Assembly (NCBI GenBank): GCA_000827265.1
Contig: KN834790.1
Location: forward strand, 48,792-98,555
DNA length: 49,764 bases
DNA from: Collybiopsis luxurians FD-317 M1
Lineage: Eukaryota > Basidiomycota > Agaricomycetes > Agaricales > Omphalotaceae
Direction of reading: 5' to 3'
Made by a program: the position numbers and the translations under genes. The notes beneath the pieces are model-generated. The model searched no databases, was not told the origin of the DNA, and saw only the letters and a list, made by a program, of their open reading frames with translations. Below are positions 21,540-32,082 of the stretch, in pieces. Each line of letters starts with the position of its first letter. The first letter of the stretch is position 1.

Positions 21540-21835
21540 ATTCTGTAATTGATTGAAATGATTCATTTATGGATATGGACTAAATGAATAACGAGAACCA
21601 GCGTATGTAGTGAACTTCAACTCCTGGACCGTGAACGATCCGAAATATACAACGGCAAAGTCCCTCAGAAAGACGTGTAGGTGGGTACGAGGGATCTATA
21701 TTCAGTTGCATACATCTGAAGCATCGTCGACGGTCCAGCCAGATGCGGCCGGGTCAAAAACCACGTTCGGATCCAGCGAGGACGCTCTGACCAACGCACC
21801 TGACCTTCACCCAACAATGGAGCTTGTCGTTGAAG
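21540..21835. repeat. TRK upstream region, copy B
   Basis: Matches 9860-10135 closely, including the CATCTGAAGCATCGTCGACG stretch and the AGCGAGGACGCTCTGACCAA stretch. In A this DNA continues into the unidentified gene; here it breaks off soon after 21830. Confidence 0.6.
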
Positions 21836-22239
21836 ATTGTATCATTGTATTGGTAGTATCATGTATGGATAATGTCACGGCCTGAAGTTTATTCTGTTTG
21901 AGCTGGATTTTCTGCTTGAATAGTGTAGGGGATGGTATGAAGCGGCGCGTAGTAAATGCTTTCTGAGATCGTGGCTCGGGAGTCGGAGGTGACTACCAGG
22001 AAATTCTTGGCTCAGGCTCTCATGCTGACATTGCCGTCCGACTCTTTGGAAGTATGTATGTAGTCAAGTATCTGCATGAATCAGCTCACTGGTACGTTGT
22101 CCTATACTCAGTATGCTGAAGATTTCCGACCAAAGATGTCGGCTCCAGGTAGTAGGATTGCGAGCACCATCGTCGGAATTCCAATGCCGATGTCTGACTC
22201 ATGCTATGCAAAGAAAAGGAAATTCATTTGCTATTGTAT

Positions 22240-24027
22240 GTACCTTGAGGATGTGAGGATGGAACTTCTACTAAGCGATTCTGTTTCTGTTCAGCTTAAC
22301 AGTGCGGATATATGCACTTTTTGTTCATCCTGTCATTGGTGAAGAGAACAAGATTGAGTTTGATTTCTGCAGTGGCACCAGGCAGCCTGTTTGACAAACC
22401 TAGCGAACAAAAGCTCGTTGTACTACCGCATATAGCGAGTCGTGAATTGACATTGGTCTTTAGACCAATCAAATGCACAGTTAAGTACACATGTCAACTT
22501 GAATGGATACACTTCCTTATGACGGGGCCAGAAGATCCCACCGGCCTGTAGTTTGAATGCGCTTCAGTTCTGGATTTTCTATTCGCTTCGCTTCGGGTGT
22601 GCATTTAGCAGTGCCATTAAAGTAAAGTTTAATTCTTTTTCCCTTGCCTTTCCAACAGAAAGGTCTTCGCGTTGACGCGTTGACGTCTCACCTGCATCCG
22701 ACACATTGAATTCCACAGCTCATTGCCGAGTCACCCAGCTTGTGGCGGAAAGGCCATGGATCATATTTGGTAATCATCTTTGTTCACGCTGGATTACCTT
22801 TACAGGAGAGATTTAGTATGAAGCTACAAGTAGGGTGTAAGCCTTACTTAAGATTCTAGTGCAGTGAGAATGCCGTGGCGGACATCTCCGGTAGTGTTGG
22901 CTTCAGGTATGATAATGAATTGCACCCAGTGCACTTTTGTTCAGGGTCAATCCATTTTTCACGCAGTTAAAATAGTACAATACCACAAAAGCTGGACCCT
23001 ATAATAGTATGTCTCCTGTTGAGCATAGTTATTGGATGTGAGATGAAGGGGATATTCAGTTGTTATTGAACTTAATACACCATTTGATGGGCTGTCACAG
23101 GTGAGGAAAACAACCTTGAGGCCTATATACTCATGTATGTAATAATGCTTTTGTGAAGCATGAGAAACATTTGGATGCAATCCTCATGTGTCAAAGTGAT
23201 GGTGATTCATTTTTGCACAAGCATGATAAGGTGCTGATATTTTGTGGCATGGTTCTACTTATTCCATAAAATCACCACGAGCACCTTCGATCGTACATAC
23301 TCAAGCCGAACAGAAGTGTACATTATTTAATAGCGCTCATAAGGATTGATTATGGTGCAGCTGAAAATTTAAAACTTTAGTCAAAGGGCTGTACTTAGTT
23401 TTTGTTCAAATTCAACTTGTACATAGACGCGAATAAAATACCAACAGGGTGGGATTACATGCTAATATCGCCTTCATTCAGAATGGCACAGGGAATTGAC
23501 ATTTCGGTGGCATTTTGCTCAGAGCGAGACTATGTAAATGCCACTCGTACTACCGTCCCTCAAAAATAGAAACACTCTTGCTAGACCTAATACAGGGATA
23601 GGGTGCGGACTTTTTGTGGCATAGTGCTATTCCAGTACTCATCCAACTGCACGCACCTTCAACTAAGTATGTGTAACCCGAACAGCGGTGTACCTTATCT
23701 AATGGTGCTCATAATAAATGTATACTGCACAATTGAAAACCTCACTACGTAAACTTGACTCAAAGGGCTGAAGCTCTTGTTGACATTCAAATTGTAGATC
23801 CGAATATGATGCATGTTGAAAGCAAGAATGTATGTAGCGGGTACTCAATGCAAATGACACACCGTATACTGCTGTTCGGCTCTGTAGAGTTGACCCGCAA
23901 CCCAGTATGTCTTCTGGCAATAAGCGATGAAAATGCATGTTTTATTTAAAAGCGGTCTCGCTTTCACAGTCTGCAACCCAGCTTAACTTGCTAGCCCAGT
24001 AATCCAACCTGCTACTTTCCATCCAGT
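22240..24027. repeat. Inverted copy of the shared block
   Basis: Reads as the reverse complement of the 7.6-8.8 kb type block, beginning with CCTTGAGGATGTGAGGAT and ending just before small gene copy 3. Together with 19.6-20.7 kb it makes region B a large, imperfect inverted repeat around the TRK pseudogene. Confidence 0.6.
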
Positions 24028-24411
24028 ATGTCTGTAGGAAATGTAGGCATGCTCTTTAACTTCAATTCTGTCAACTTGATTTTTTTATAACCTTAGGTTT
24101 CTGAACTCATTGTCTCAAACTCTGCAATGTGTCGTCTTCGTATCTTCCTTCAACTTGAGGTTGGTCCTATCCTCGAGCTAGGGTCGATCCAAGCCGGCCA
24201 TGTCAATGTTGTCTTTGACCTTAAAAAGGTCCATGGGTTAGGAGATGGTTCCAGGGTGAGCTGTCTTCTGAATTTCAAGTATGATTGGGTTCTTGAGCAT
24301 GCAAAATAGTTCCAAGTTGGAGCTTTCCCTGAAGAAGGTCTCGAAATAATTGATAAGAACACATTCACTTATGAGAAGAGCTCGGTGCTAGCTGGCATTG
24401 TCAGTTTCTAG
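24028..24411 (+). CDS. Small protein of unknown family, copy 3 (91 aa)
   Basis: Exons 24028-24042 (MSVGN), 24097-24255 and 24310-24411. Introns occupy the same two places as in copies A and B, with good GTAGGC...CTTAG and GTGAGC...ATAG borders. The protein is much diverged but shares VSNS-type, GPI(I/L), NVV(S/F)DL.KV and the EIID..TFTYE(K/R)SSVLAG core. It ends four residues after that core, nine short of A and B overall. Frame and splice sites survive despite the divergence, which supports a functional protein family. The function is unknown. Confidence 0.65.
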
Positions 24412-24696
24412 GATATTGGACTAGCACAGCCCCATGGGTCAAGTTGAAGCTGCATGCATTAAGAGTTAGTTGAATTGCAATGTATACAATTGTCACTCTG
24501 AAAAACTGGTTACTTGATAAGGCAATACTTTTTTCTGAAAGTCAGACCATTTTCAGTTACTGGACAGGCCGTAAAGTTTAAAACGTTGATTCCTGCTCAT
24601 ACTTATCTTTGATTCAGTTGGTTCATATCCGTAAGCAACTAATTTGAATGAAGTACATACATGGGTATGTATAGAGTCCATGTCTGTTTCGCGGTA

Positions 24697-24830
24697 GAAT
24701 GGACAGAGTAAGAACACCCGAGAGTGTGATATCGGTTATGAGGGTTGTGCTTACGGCGCAAGAGAATGTTATCAAGCTGATTGGGAGTGGGAATTCAAAT
24801 CAGAATCGTGGTTGTTTGGAAATAAGACCC
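24697..24830 (+). pseudogene. Citrate-carrier pseudogene, last-exon tail
   Basis: The end reads ENVIKLIGSGNSNQNR against ENIIKLIGSGSSNQTR in the intact carrier; just upstream, SVISVMRVVLTAQ corresponds to the carrier's LARLVMSGGIVFTVY. No stop follows at the homologous place and no earlier exon is seen nearby. Confidence 0.75.
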
Positions 24831-24989
24831 CGGATTTGCTGCAATGGTGATCAATGTCCCTCAGAGTCAAACACACCATCCTGGAATAGCTGCAACTAAT
24901 CCTCAGAGTATTCAGAATAAATTACGGCAATTCGAGGCCTAATCTGCACAGGTAGGATTTGAATACTCAGTTACAAAATGTGTCATAGC

Positions 24990-25450
24990 AGTGTTTAACA
25001 GGGAGTGAGACTGCAACTACTCCTTCATGTTCTTTGTGGTAGCCCACTGAAGAAAGTAACAGATGCAAAGTATATTGGGATCTACCATCAAACAGCCTTA
25101 CCGAGACCATTACAAAGTATATGCGGAAAAGGCAAAAAATGCGGCAGGCGCCGCCCTTTATGCAAGGTCATCTGTCAGAGGGGACTTGCCATTATGGAAT
25201 CTTCGTCAGATATATGCGGCGCACATAGAGCCTTATTTAAGCAATGGAGCAGAGCTTATCCCAGATACAGTCACGTCACCCCGAAAGAAGTTGGAAGATG
25301 TGCAACATTATTTTCTGAGAAGAATGGTATTAGTGCAAAGTTGATCATCACTAGCAATTCTTTTTACGGAGACGGGAATATAACCTACTAACCAGGTATA
25401 GAAGAATCATTCCCCTGCTGAAAAATATAAAGTATCTCGTTACGAGTCCG
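24990..25450 (+). mobile_element. LINE relic, C-terminal part of reverse transcriptase
   Basis: Two frames joined by a frameshift read VTDAKYIGIYHQTALPRP and then HYKVYAEKAKNAAGAALYAR, NLRQIYAAHIEPYLSNGAEL and KKLEDVQHYFLRRM, followed by RRIIPLLKNIKYLVTSP. This order (KYLGI, then the EPYL-YG segment, then KLE-VQ-FLRR) is typical of the thumb and following region of non-LTR reverse transcriptases. The catalytic domain is absent, so this is a dead 5'-truncated copy. Confidence 0.7.
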
Positions 25451-25577
25451 GAATGAAATGAAGGAGTCGTCTTGCAGCGGACTTGTTCATTTTCCCACGG
25501 TTCTCTCTCTCTTTGTAGCGACGTTTTTTCCCCATCTTTGAGCATGTCACTTTTTTGTTACCCTTGTTATCCGCGTG

Positions 25578-26221
25578 ACCTTCTTGACCACCATGTCCTT
25601 CACCCTTTCAGTGTCTATCCGCCGACCGCTACGTTCTTCATCCTTTCCGTGTCTCTCTGCATTTCCTTTCTTCTCTCAGTTGTACACGGTGCGTAATATG
25701 CTCTCCCTGTCTCGCTCTCTTTCTTTTCTTTTTTTTTTTTTTTTTTTTTTCTTCGTATTGAGTNNNNNNNNNNNNNNNNNNNNNNNNNNNNNNNNNNNNN
25801 NNNNNNNNNNNNNNNNNNNNNNNNNNNNNNNNNNNNNNNNNNNNNNNNNNNNNNNNNNNNNNNNNNNNNNNNNNNNNNNNNNNNNNNNNNNNNNNNNNNN
25901 NNNNNNNNNNNNNNNNNNNNNNNNNNNNNNNNNNNNNNNNNNNNNNNNNNNNNNNNNNNNNNNNNNNNNNNNNNNNNNNNNNNNNNNNNNNNNNNNNNNN
26001 NNNNNNNNNNNNNNNNNNNNNNNNNNNNNNNNNNNNNNNNNNNNACCTTCTTGACCACCATGTCCTTCACCCTTTCAGTGTCTATCCGCCGACCGCTACG
26101 TTCTTCATCCTTTCCGTGTCTCTCTGCATTTCCTTTCTTCTCTCAGTTGTACACGGTGCGTAATATGCTCTCCCTGTCTCGCTCTCTTTCTTTTTTTTTT
26201 TTTTTTTTCTTCGTATTGAGT
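25578..26221. other. Assembly gap (281 N) between two copies of one sequence
   Basis: Bases 25578-25763 and 26045-26221 are the same sequence, differing only in the length of a poly-T run. The N run fills 25764-26044. The simplest reading is that two contig ends overlap across a hard-to-sequence T-run and were not merged, so the true genome may have one copy and no gap. A real tandem repeat cannot be excluded. Confidence 0.85.
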
Positions 26222-26738
26222 CAAATCTTCTCCTGCAATTTTGTTGTTTCCTGCTCCCTTATTCATTGACTGACTACGCCTATTGTTTCAGTTTTGAGTT
26301 GTGTTGCATGGAATACATATCTTCTCGGCCTCATTTCTGGTCTGCTTCCTGCTTCGTTATGAATGTTCCTGGCTAATTACGGTCCTGTCAAGGTTGTCCA
26401 ACCTCCTACCAATGCTTCAGTTAAAATGGTGCTTCCTCCTTGAGTGCCGTCTGGATTTTATTTATTTATTTATTTTAGTTCTCGTGGCCTGTCCAACTTA
26501 TGTGCTTCCATTCGCTCACGGACTTCGCATCGCAACTTGAGAATAGCAGGATTAACCCTAGCGAGTATGTTTTCAGTACGTTTCTTTCTTTCTATCTATC
26601 TATCTTTTTTTTTCCTTTATGTATCCGTGTTTCACCTCACTCGAATCTCCAGATACAGCCTCAGGTTAAAATCCACAACACCACCCCCTCTTCCGCGCTC
26701 GGTCCTTCCTTGGTCGTAGTTCCTATTGCCTCTCGTGT

Positions 26739-27529
26739 ATGTCCAACGCCTCTCCCCTTCCATCTTCTGTTTTCGAGCGTACTCCCATGGGTCGTCGTCT
26801 GTTGTCTGATCCTAGAGAACCCTTGTGCAAACTGCTTGATCAATGTCAGCAGTGCTGGTCATCTAAGAAGCAAGGAAAGACTCTCAAGGCATGCTCTGCA
26901 TGCAAAATCGAGAAGTACTGCGTGCATTGTATAAAGTACATAGCTTCTTTCTGAATTTTCTAACTTCAAACACTCTGTGCTAGTCTGTTGGATGTCAATG
27001 TCTTGCTTGGCCTGCTCACAAGCAGAAGTGTCATATGAATCAGCAGACTCAGGAACTTTGGTCTCCCGATATGGCACAAATATCTGTTTCTCTGCGTCGC
27101 TTCACTAATAACCATCGGCCTATCATCTCTCAGGCTGTAATCCGTGCTTTTGACCATCTCAAACACCCCGCCCGCTGCCTTACTGATGTCTTGGTAATAT
27201 GGGTTACTCACTGCCAGCATGATCCCGCTCAATGTAGTCCTCGAAAAGAGACTACATTCTCTGCAACAGACGCAGCCATAATACCAGTGGAATCTGTTCC
27301 TTGCGACATCCCTCACCTCCGTAACCAGATCGCTGAATGTAATCTTAAAATCAGGCGCGATGGATTCATGTGTGCATTCTTTGTGATATTTGTTTGTGTT
27401 GAGTATTGTATTATGCATATCATTCCAGTTGGTTTTAGAAAAGAGAAAAGGGATTACGGTGGCTTGAACTCTGTTATGGGATGGAAGGACGAACTTATGT
27501 ATTGTCTCAACGAAGGCATCGTTATGTAG
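26739..27529 (+). CDS. MYND zinc-finger protein 1
   Basis: Two exons, 26739-26921 and 26984-27529, give 242 residues. The MYND finger spans the junction: CQQC near residue 36, CSAC near 52, KYC at 61, then CQCLAWPAHKQKC. MYND fingers bind zinc and usually contact proline-rich partners. No SET domain or ankyrin repeats accompany it; the rest (about 170 residues) matches only its neighbour at 27.6-28.5 kb and ends WKDELMYCLNEGIVM. Such short MYND proteins are numerous in Agaricomycetes and mostly uncharacterised. The 5' flank is pyrimidine-rich. Confidence 0.8.
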
Positions 27530-27641
27530 TCGTTATCACTTTGTACGAATGCCAATCTCTTGAATCTCGGTATATCAGGACTTCGTTGCCTATCTGTTGT
27601 AAGTGTACACCAAATTTATGCGTCTTCTGTTTAGGATTCTC

Positions 27642-28543
27642 ATGACGCTGACTTGTGTTCCATCTCGGTTCACGAAGCGTCGAAGCTAATTCATAATCAC
27701 GTACTCTTTACAGTAGAAGTCGCTGTTCTCCTACAAAAAGATGAAGATACTTGCTATTTTTTCTATTATACCATCACGAAGTACTTTCTGAAATGCAGCC
27801 TCCGCCGCCGCCCCTTGCCGAAATCCCCTTTCCGATCCAGATGGTTTTCATCGACGAGAGCTGAACCAATGCTCTCAGTGCTGGGCCTCTCATTTGGTGA
27901 CCAATCCTTTGAAGAGATGTACCAGATGCTTCCTTGCAAAGTATTGTGTACGTCCTTGCTATTGACCCGAAGCCCTTTACTCACCTTTTGTTTGCAGGGC
28001 GAAGCATGCCAGAAAAGAGCTTGGCCTGCCCACAAGGAGATTTGCCATCAGAACAGGCAAAAGAAGTCAATGTGGTCGCTGGAGTGTCTTGATGTGTCAA
28101 ACACACTCTCAAAATTTATCGATAAACACACTCCCATGATAGGTCAAAGCGCTATATGTGCATTCACATTGCGCTCGCGACCACAGCGAGCTCTGCATGA
28201 GTTCACGGTCATCCAGCTTACGGACCGCCGTCATCTCTTTCCCCGCAATCGCATCTGCTGCGAGACAGCGTTCTACGCTACTGAAGCCAGCATTCATGAT
28301 GTTGCAACTGCTCTTCCTGCGGCCTACCGACAAGATCTACAAAATGACATTGTTCATGCAAATATGAAGAGTTGGGATAAAGGGTTAAAAGGTGCCATTG
28401 TTGTTCTTTTGACTTGTGAAGAATTGAACATCACACATTCTTTGTTGATCTGTTTTGATTCCGATGTGTGGGAGTGGTTGGACGAAGAGGAGGGGTGGAA
28501 GAGAGACTTGATTAACAGTTTAAATGAGGGTTTGCTCATGTGA
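27642..28543 (+). CDS. MYND zinc-finger protein 2 (start uncertain)
   Basis: Tandem paralogue of the preceding gene. The last exon, 27998-28543, has exactly the same length (182 codons) as that of its neighbour. The finger reads CSQCW...CTRCFLAKYC to 27947, then GEACQKRAWPAHKEIC after a GTACGT...GCAG intron. Upstream, the frame carries PLSDPDGFHRRELNQ, matching LLSDPREPLCKLLDQ of gene 1, but has no ATG and meets a stop just before 27799, so another exon is needed. One fit is a 13-nt first exon at 27642-27654 joined to 27799; this is a guess. The C-terminus WKRDLINSLNEGLLM matches gene 1. Confidence 0.7.
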
Positions 28544-28629
28544 TGGTGCCTTAACGATACACTTTGTCGTACAAGTTACTGTTTGAATCATTTCATCGTT
28601 TTATGAGCACCCGGACTCGTACATGCCAC

Positions 28630-29325
28630 GCGCGCAAGCACGATGGCCCATCCCACAAGTTAGACTTCACACCATCATTTGGCATGGAAGGCATTTAAAG
28701 AGGCTTATTCACTAGCAAAAAATACTTCAATGTTCTTAGAAACAGAACAGGCCTACCTATTCCAGTGGTGTGGAATGTACCAGACTTTGATGAGTTGACC
28801 AAGGAGCTTTTTGATAGTTTGATAGAGCATGTTGAGGAGTCTATGCATAAGATGCAAATAACACATTACAAGGTACTTGAATGTCAAGTCCAAGAACATG
28901 TGATTGCTTAAGGGTAGACTGGAGTATGAACGCAAGCAAGACAAGCTCATTTTTCGGGTTCTTGCATTTAGACATTACCTCAGGGTACCGACTGGAGACC
29001 ATCGTAGAGCTTTGATTCATGAGGTTACAGGGAACCATCAATTAGCAGTGGAGCGTTAATGGAACGAGCGAAATCGACCAAGGCTAGATCGAGCTAGAAG
29101 GATTTGCCGATTTTTGCAGTTTAGGATCCTCCGCACGCTTTATTTGAATGTGGAGATAATGAAGAAGTGATGAATTTACGGAATGTATTCATGGATAAAG
29201 TTGTGAATCAATTTCCTCAGTGCAGTAAAAATTATAGTGACTCTTGGGAATTGTTCAGAACCTTGTTAGCAGATCAGCGAATTGTGGACTTACTGGTAAA
29301 ATTTTTGTATGAAGTATTAGAAATA
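28630..29325 (+). mobile_element. LINE relic, C-terminal zinc-knuckle region
   Basis: Shifted frames read RNRTGLPIPVVWNVPDFDEL, then a GNHQLAVER motif, then ICRFCSLGSSAHALFEC-type residues and SWELFRTLLADQRIVDLLVK. A C-x2-C-x-H-x4-C knuckle after a basic helix is usual at the C-terminus of fungal LINE polyproteins. It follows in order and strand from the relic at 24990-25450, with the MYND pair in between. From 29326 to 29841 nothing is seen except the presumed promoter of the next gene. Confidence 0.55.
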
Positions 29326-29841
29326 TCTTATGCATCGGAACTTCTTTATATACCATGAATCATTCAGGAAACGCATGCATTGATGAAATGGGGAAGACCG
29401 TGTACTCTGCGGCATCTTTGGGGTTTTTTTTTCCACTTTTTCCCTGTGAAGACTGTAGAGGGACATAATTGTCTCCCCAGAGTAGAAAAGTGTGTTCCAT
29501 AGATGTACTTTACTTTGTAGTATGTACATTATTGTAAACTGGTCGTTCGGGAATCGGACCTTGGCCAGCCTATCTTATCCTATCCATCTGAGGATCTTAC
29601 CTAAAATCGAAGCTAATTTGGAAGACTCCCAGCAAGTTCTTGGTTGCCTAACGAAGTGTCATCGGCCTATACAAATTTGGTTTAGCTTCTGCCTCTGATT
29701 CTCAACTCGTGGTCAAAAAATTAGAATAATTTGAAAAAAAAGCCACGCTCGTTTCAGCCTCAACCCAGTTCTTAATCACCACCACTGCCGCCACCAACTA
29801 CTCACGAACCACACTTCTCCGAGACTAAGACTTGCTGAAAG

Positions 29842-30886
29842 ATGGTGAAAACTCCAGTAAAAGGCTCACCAAGTGGATGGAGGTATCACCCTTATACTTC
29901 TGCCGCCGCTGATTTTCCACCGGCAGAGTCTCCTCCCAAAACTCCTCGAAAACAGCACAGTGGCACAGCTACTCTTCTTGAATTCATAAAATCCCCGACT
30001 CAGAAGACACCTAAAACCCCTTGTATGCCTAAAACTCCCCAAAAGCAGGGTGGTAGTGGAAGCAGAGACGTCAGTCCAGGAAGTAGCAGCCCTTCGAAAT
30101 CTGCCCTCAAGAAACAGAGGGTGGAAGTATGGAATCGATGGTGCGAGCAGAACAAGTGGAATCCAAAAGACGATCCGCATTACACGCAAAAAATCGGTAC
30201 TCAAGAAGTACATCGAACCGAGGGTAGGCTTTTTTTTCCTTCGATCTCTTCTCAAAGTTTCGATGAGAATGCTCTTTACTTAATTTTTCTTACATTTTAC
30301 AGCTAAGCAATACTTCTGCTTGGCCGACAAAGAGATCGATACAGTACCTTACATTACGTTCAAAAACGAATACAACGAGAGACAGCCCGGTCGCTCTTAC
30401 AATCTTGCAAACCTCCACACACTCGTCTCTCGCAAGTCAGCGTATCTCGCAGGTCTTCACGAGGAAAACTCGGGACTCGACCCTAAGAAAAATGAGGCCG
30501 AGTTTCTTAAACGAGGATGGAAATTGTTTACGGGAGAGTGAGTATACGAGTATGAATTGAATAACAATATTAACACACCTTCTAACCAACGTCCTCACAG
30601 GAACGAAAAACGCGAGCAAAACTGCCTGAATCGAACCGGTCAAAATCGCAAACAACCTAGGATCTGGAAGATCATTCAAAAGCGCGATCCGTTCATGAAC
30701 TCGCTCCGACGTAATCGTAAGGACCGTCCGGGTGGATCCTGGACTTCTCGTGTGTATGATGATGATGGAAGCTATATTGGGGAATGGCTGAATTTTCAGT
30801 TTGATCCAGATGCGGGGGATTATGCTGATTTTTATGCTAGCTTTGAGAGGTTTCGTCCAAAGGATGCAGATTGGGATTGGTATTAG
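29842..30886 (+). CDS. Conserved basidiomycete-type protein, possible XPA-like DNA-binding domain
   Basis: Three exons, 29842-30223, 30303-30537 and 30601-30886, give 300 residues with clean GT-AG borders. The first 100 residues are Pro/Thr/Ser/Lys-rich with several PKTP and SPSK motifs, probably disordered and phosphorylated. The middle has a helical VEVWNRWCEQNKWNP segment, then AKQYFCLADKEIDTVPYITF and NEYNERQPGRSYNL. That [AK]-x-YF-L...L..LPY...N pattern recalls the C-terminal domain of XPA-type DNA-repair proteins, though the match is by eye and weak. The C-terminus is acidic and aromatic (DADWDWY). The gene looks intact, with no transposon features. Confidence 0.75.
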
Positions 30887-31109
30887 GGAGGAGAACCAAG
30901 AGCAATTCCATTTTCGAAGGTGAAGTGGTATGGGTCGTGCTCCGTTTACGAAGAATTTTTTGAGTCTCTTCTCGTGTGTTTGTGTAACGTTGAAAGTGTT
31001 GTACGTATAGTGTATTTCTTGAACCCACCTTGCATCGTGAAATTTGAAGGATGCTCTTCGGAGCTCTACTTTACGCTCGATTTAAGTGGTGGTGCGTATC
31101 ACAGTATAG

Positions 31110-31830
31110 GGTTTAGCTTACCGAAGGATAAAGACGCCCAACTCTCACTCATCGCCGCCATCGTGCAGAGTATTCCAGTCGTCCCTCCTATACTACGCGT
31201 CCCGTTTCTCTCCATTACTCGGAGTTCGTTTGTAATCGAGATATTCCAGGCCTACTTTCCTTAGCCGGAAAATACTCATCTCGAAATCAAAGTGTTTCTT
31301 CGCTCGAGCACCTTGGATTGTATCCCGGATATGCACTGGCGTTGGGGAACTTTGGTGTCTAGGCTGGAGTGAGGTATGTTATTTCTGATCAATTTAAAAG
31401 AATCCTGGCCGATGCAGAGATTCGTGCTGGTTATGTGACTATCTTAGTCTATCTAGACCTTCCTCCGAAAGCTCCTGGCCTTTCTACGGCAGTCAGCCCT
31501 CCACGTAGAGTACTCTCGTCGGTGCAGGTCCCTCTATTTCTTCAAGCTCAGAAATCTGAATTGGCATGCATTCGCCTAGCTAATGTTGGAGTGGGAGCTA
31601 CTTTCACTGTAGCGCCTTCAGAAACTATCGAGTGCCCAATCTCTGACTCTGCGCTTTTCTCCAATTACAACCGCCAACCTTTCTTCCTTGGGTTCTACTC
31701 AGAACCCTCACTCATCGACAACGCAAACCAACTTGTGGTATCATCCATGGAACAACTTTGATCGTTCGTCAAGATCTATCTGGAAACTGTTGGACCTTTT
31801 CCCAGTGGTGAGTACCGCGAACACTACAGA
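31110..31830 (+). pseudogene. Citrate-carrier pseudogene, near full 5' half
   Basis: Follows the intact carrier exon by exon in shifted frames: SLPKDKDAQLSLIA for its N-terminus, GLYPGYALALGNFGV with a stop and then AGVRYVISDQFKRILADAE, ANVGVGATFTVAPSETIE, and SLIDNANQ. Introns are roughly in place. The third carrier repeat is missing. It converges on the TRK gene, ending about 250 bp from the TRK stop. Confidence 0.85.
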
Positions 31831-32082
31831 CTTCCCTCTGTTTGACTCCATATAGAAGCACACCGGCGCCCTCGCCGCAGCATCCGCAGCCCTGCAAACT
31901 CACGCATTAGACTCCAGAATTGATCAGCCTACTTCGTTCGCAGCAGTGCTCACTCTGGTCACTCATAGATCATGCCTTGACACTATAGACAGCCTTATAC
32001 GCGACAAAAATCACTGTGCCCTGTTATATAGTAACACGCTTACAGTAACCTAAAACCCCTCAGCTAGCTATAGCATACACAC

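Noticed and set aside
25575..26070. Long open frames crossing the gap on both strands
   Set aside because: They consist mainly of unknown residues translated from N and cannot be real evidence of a gene.
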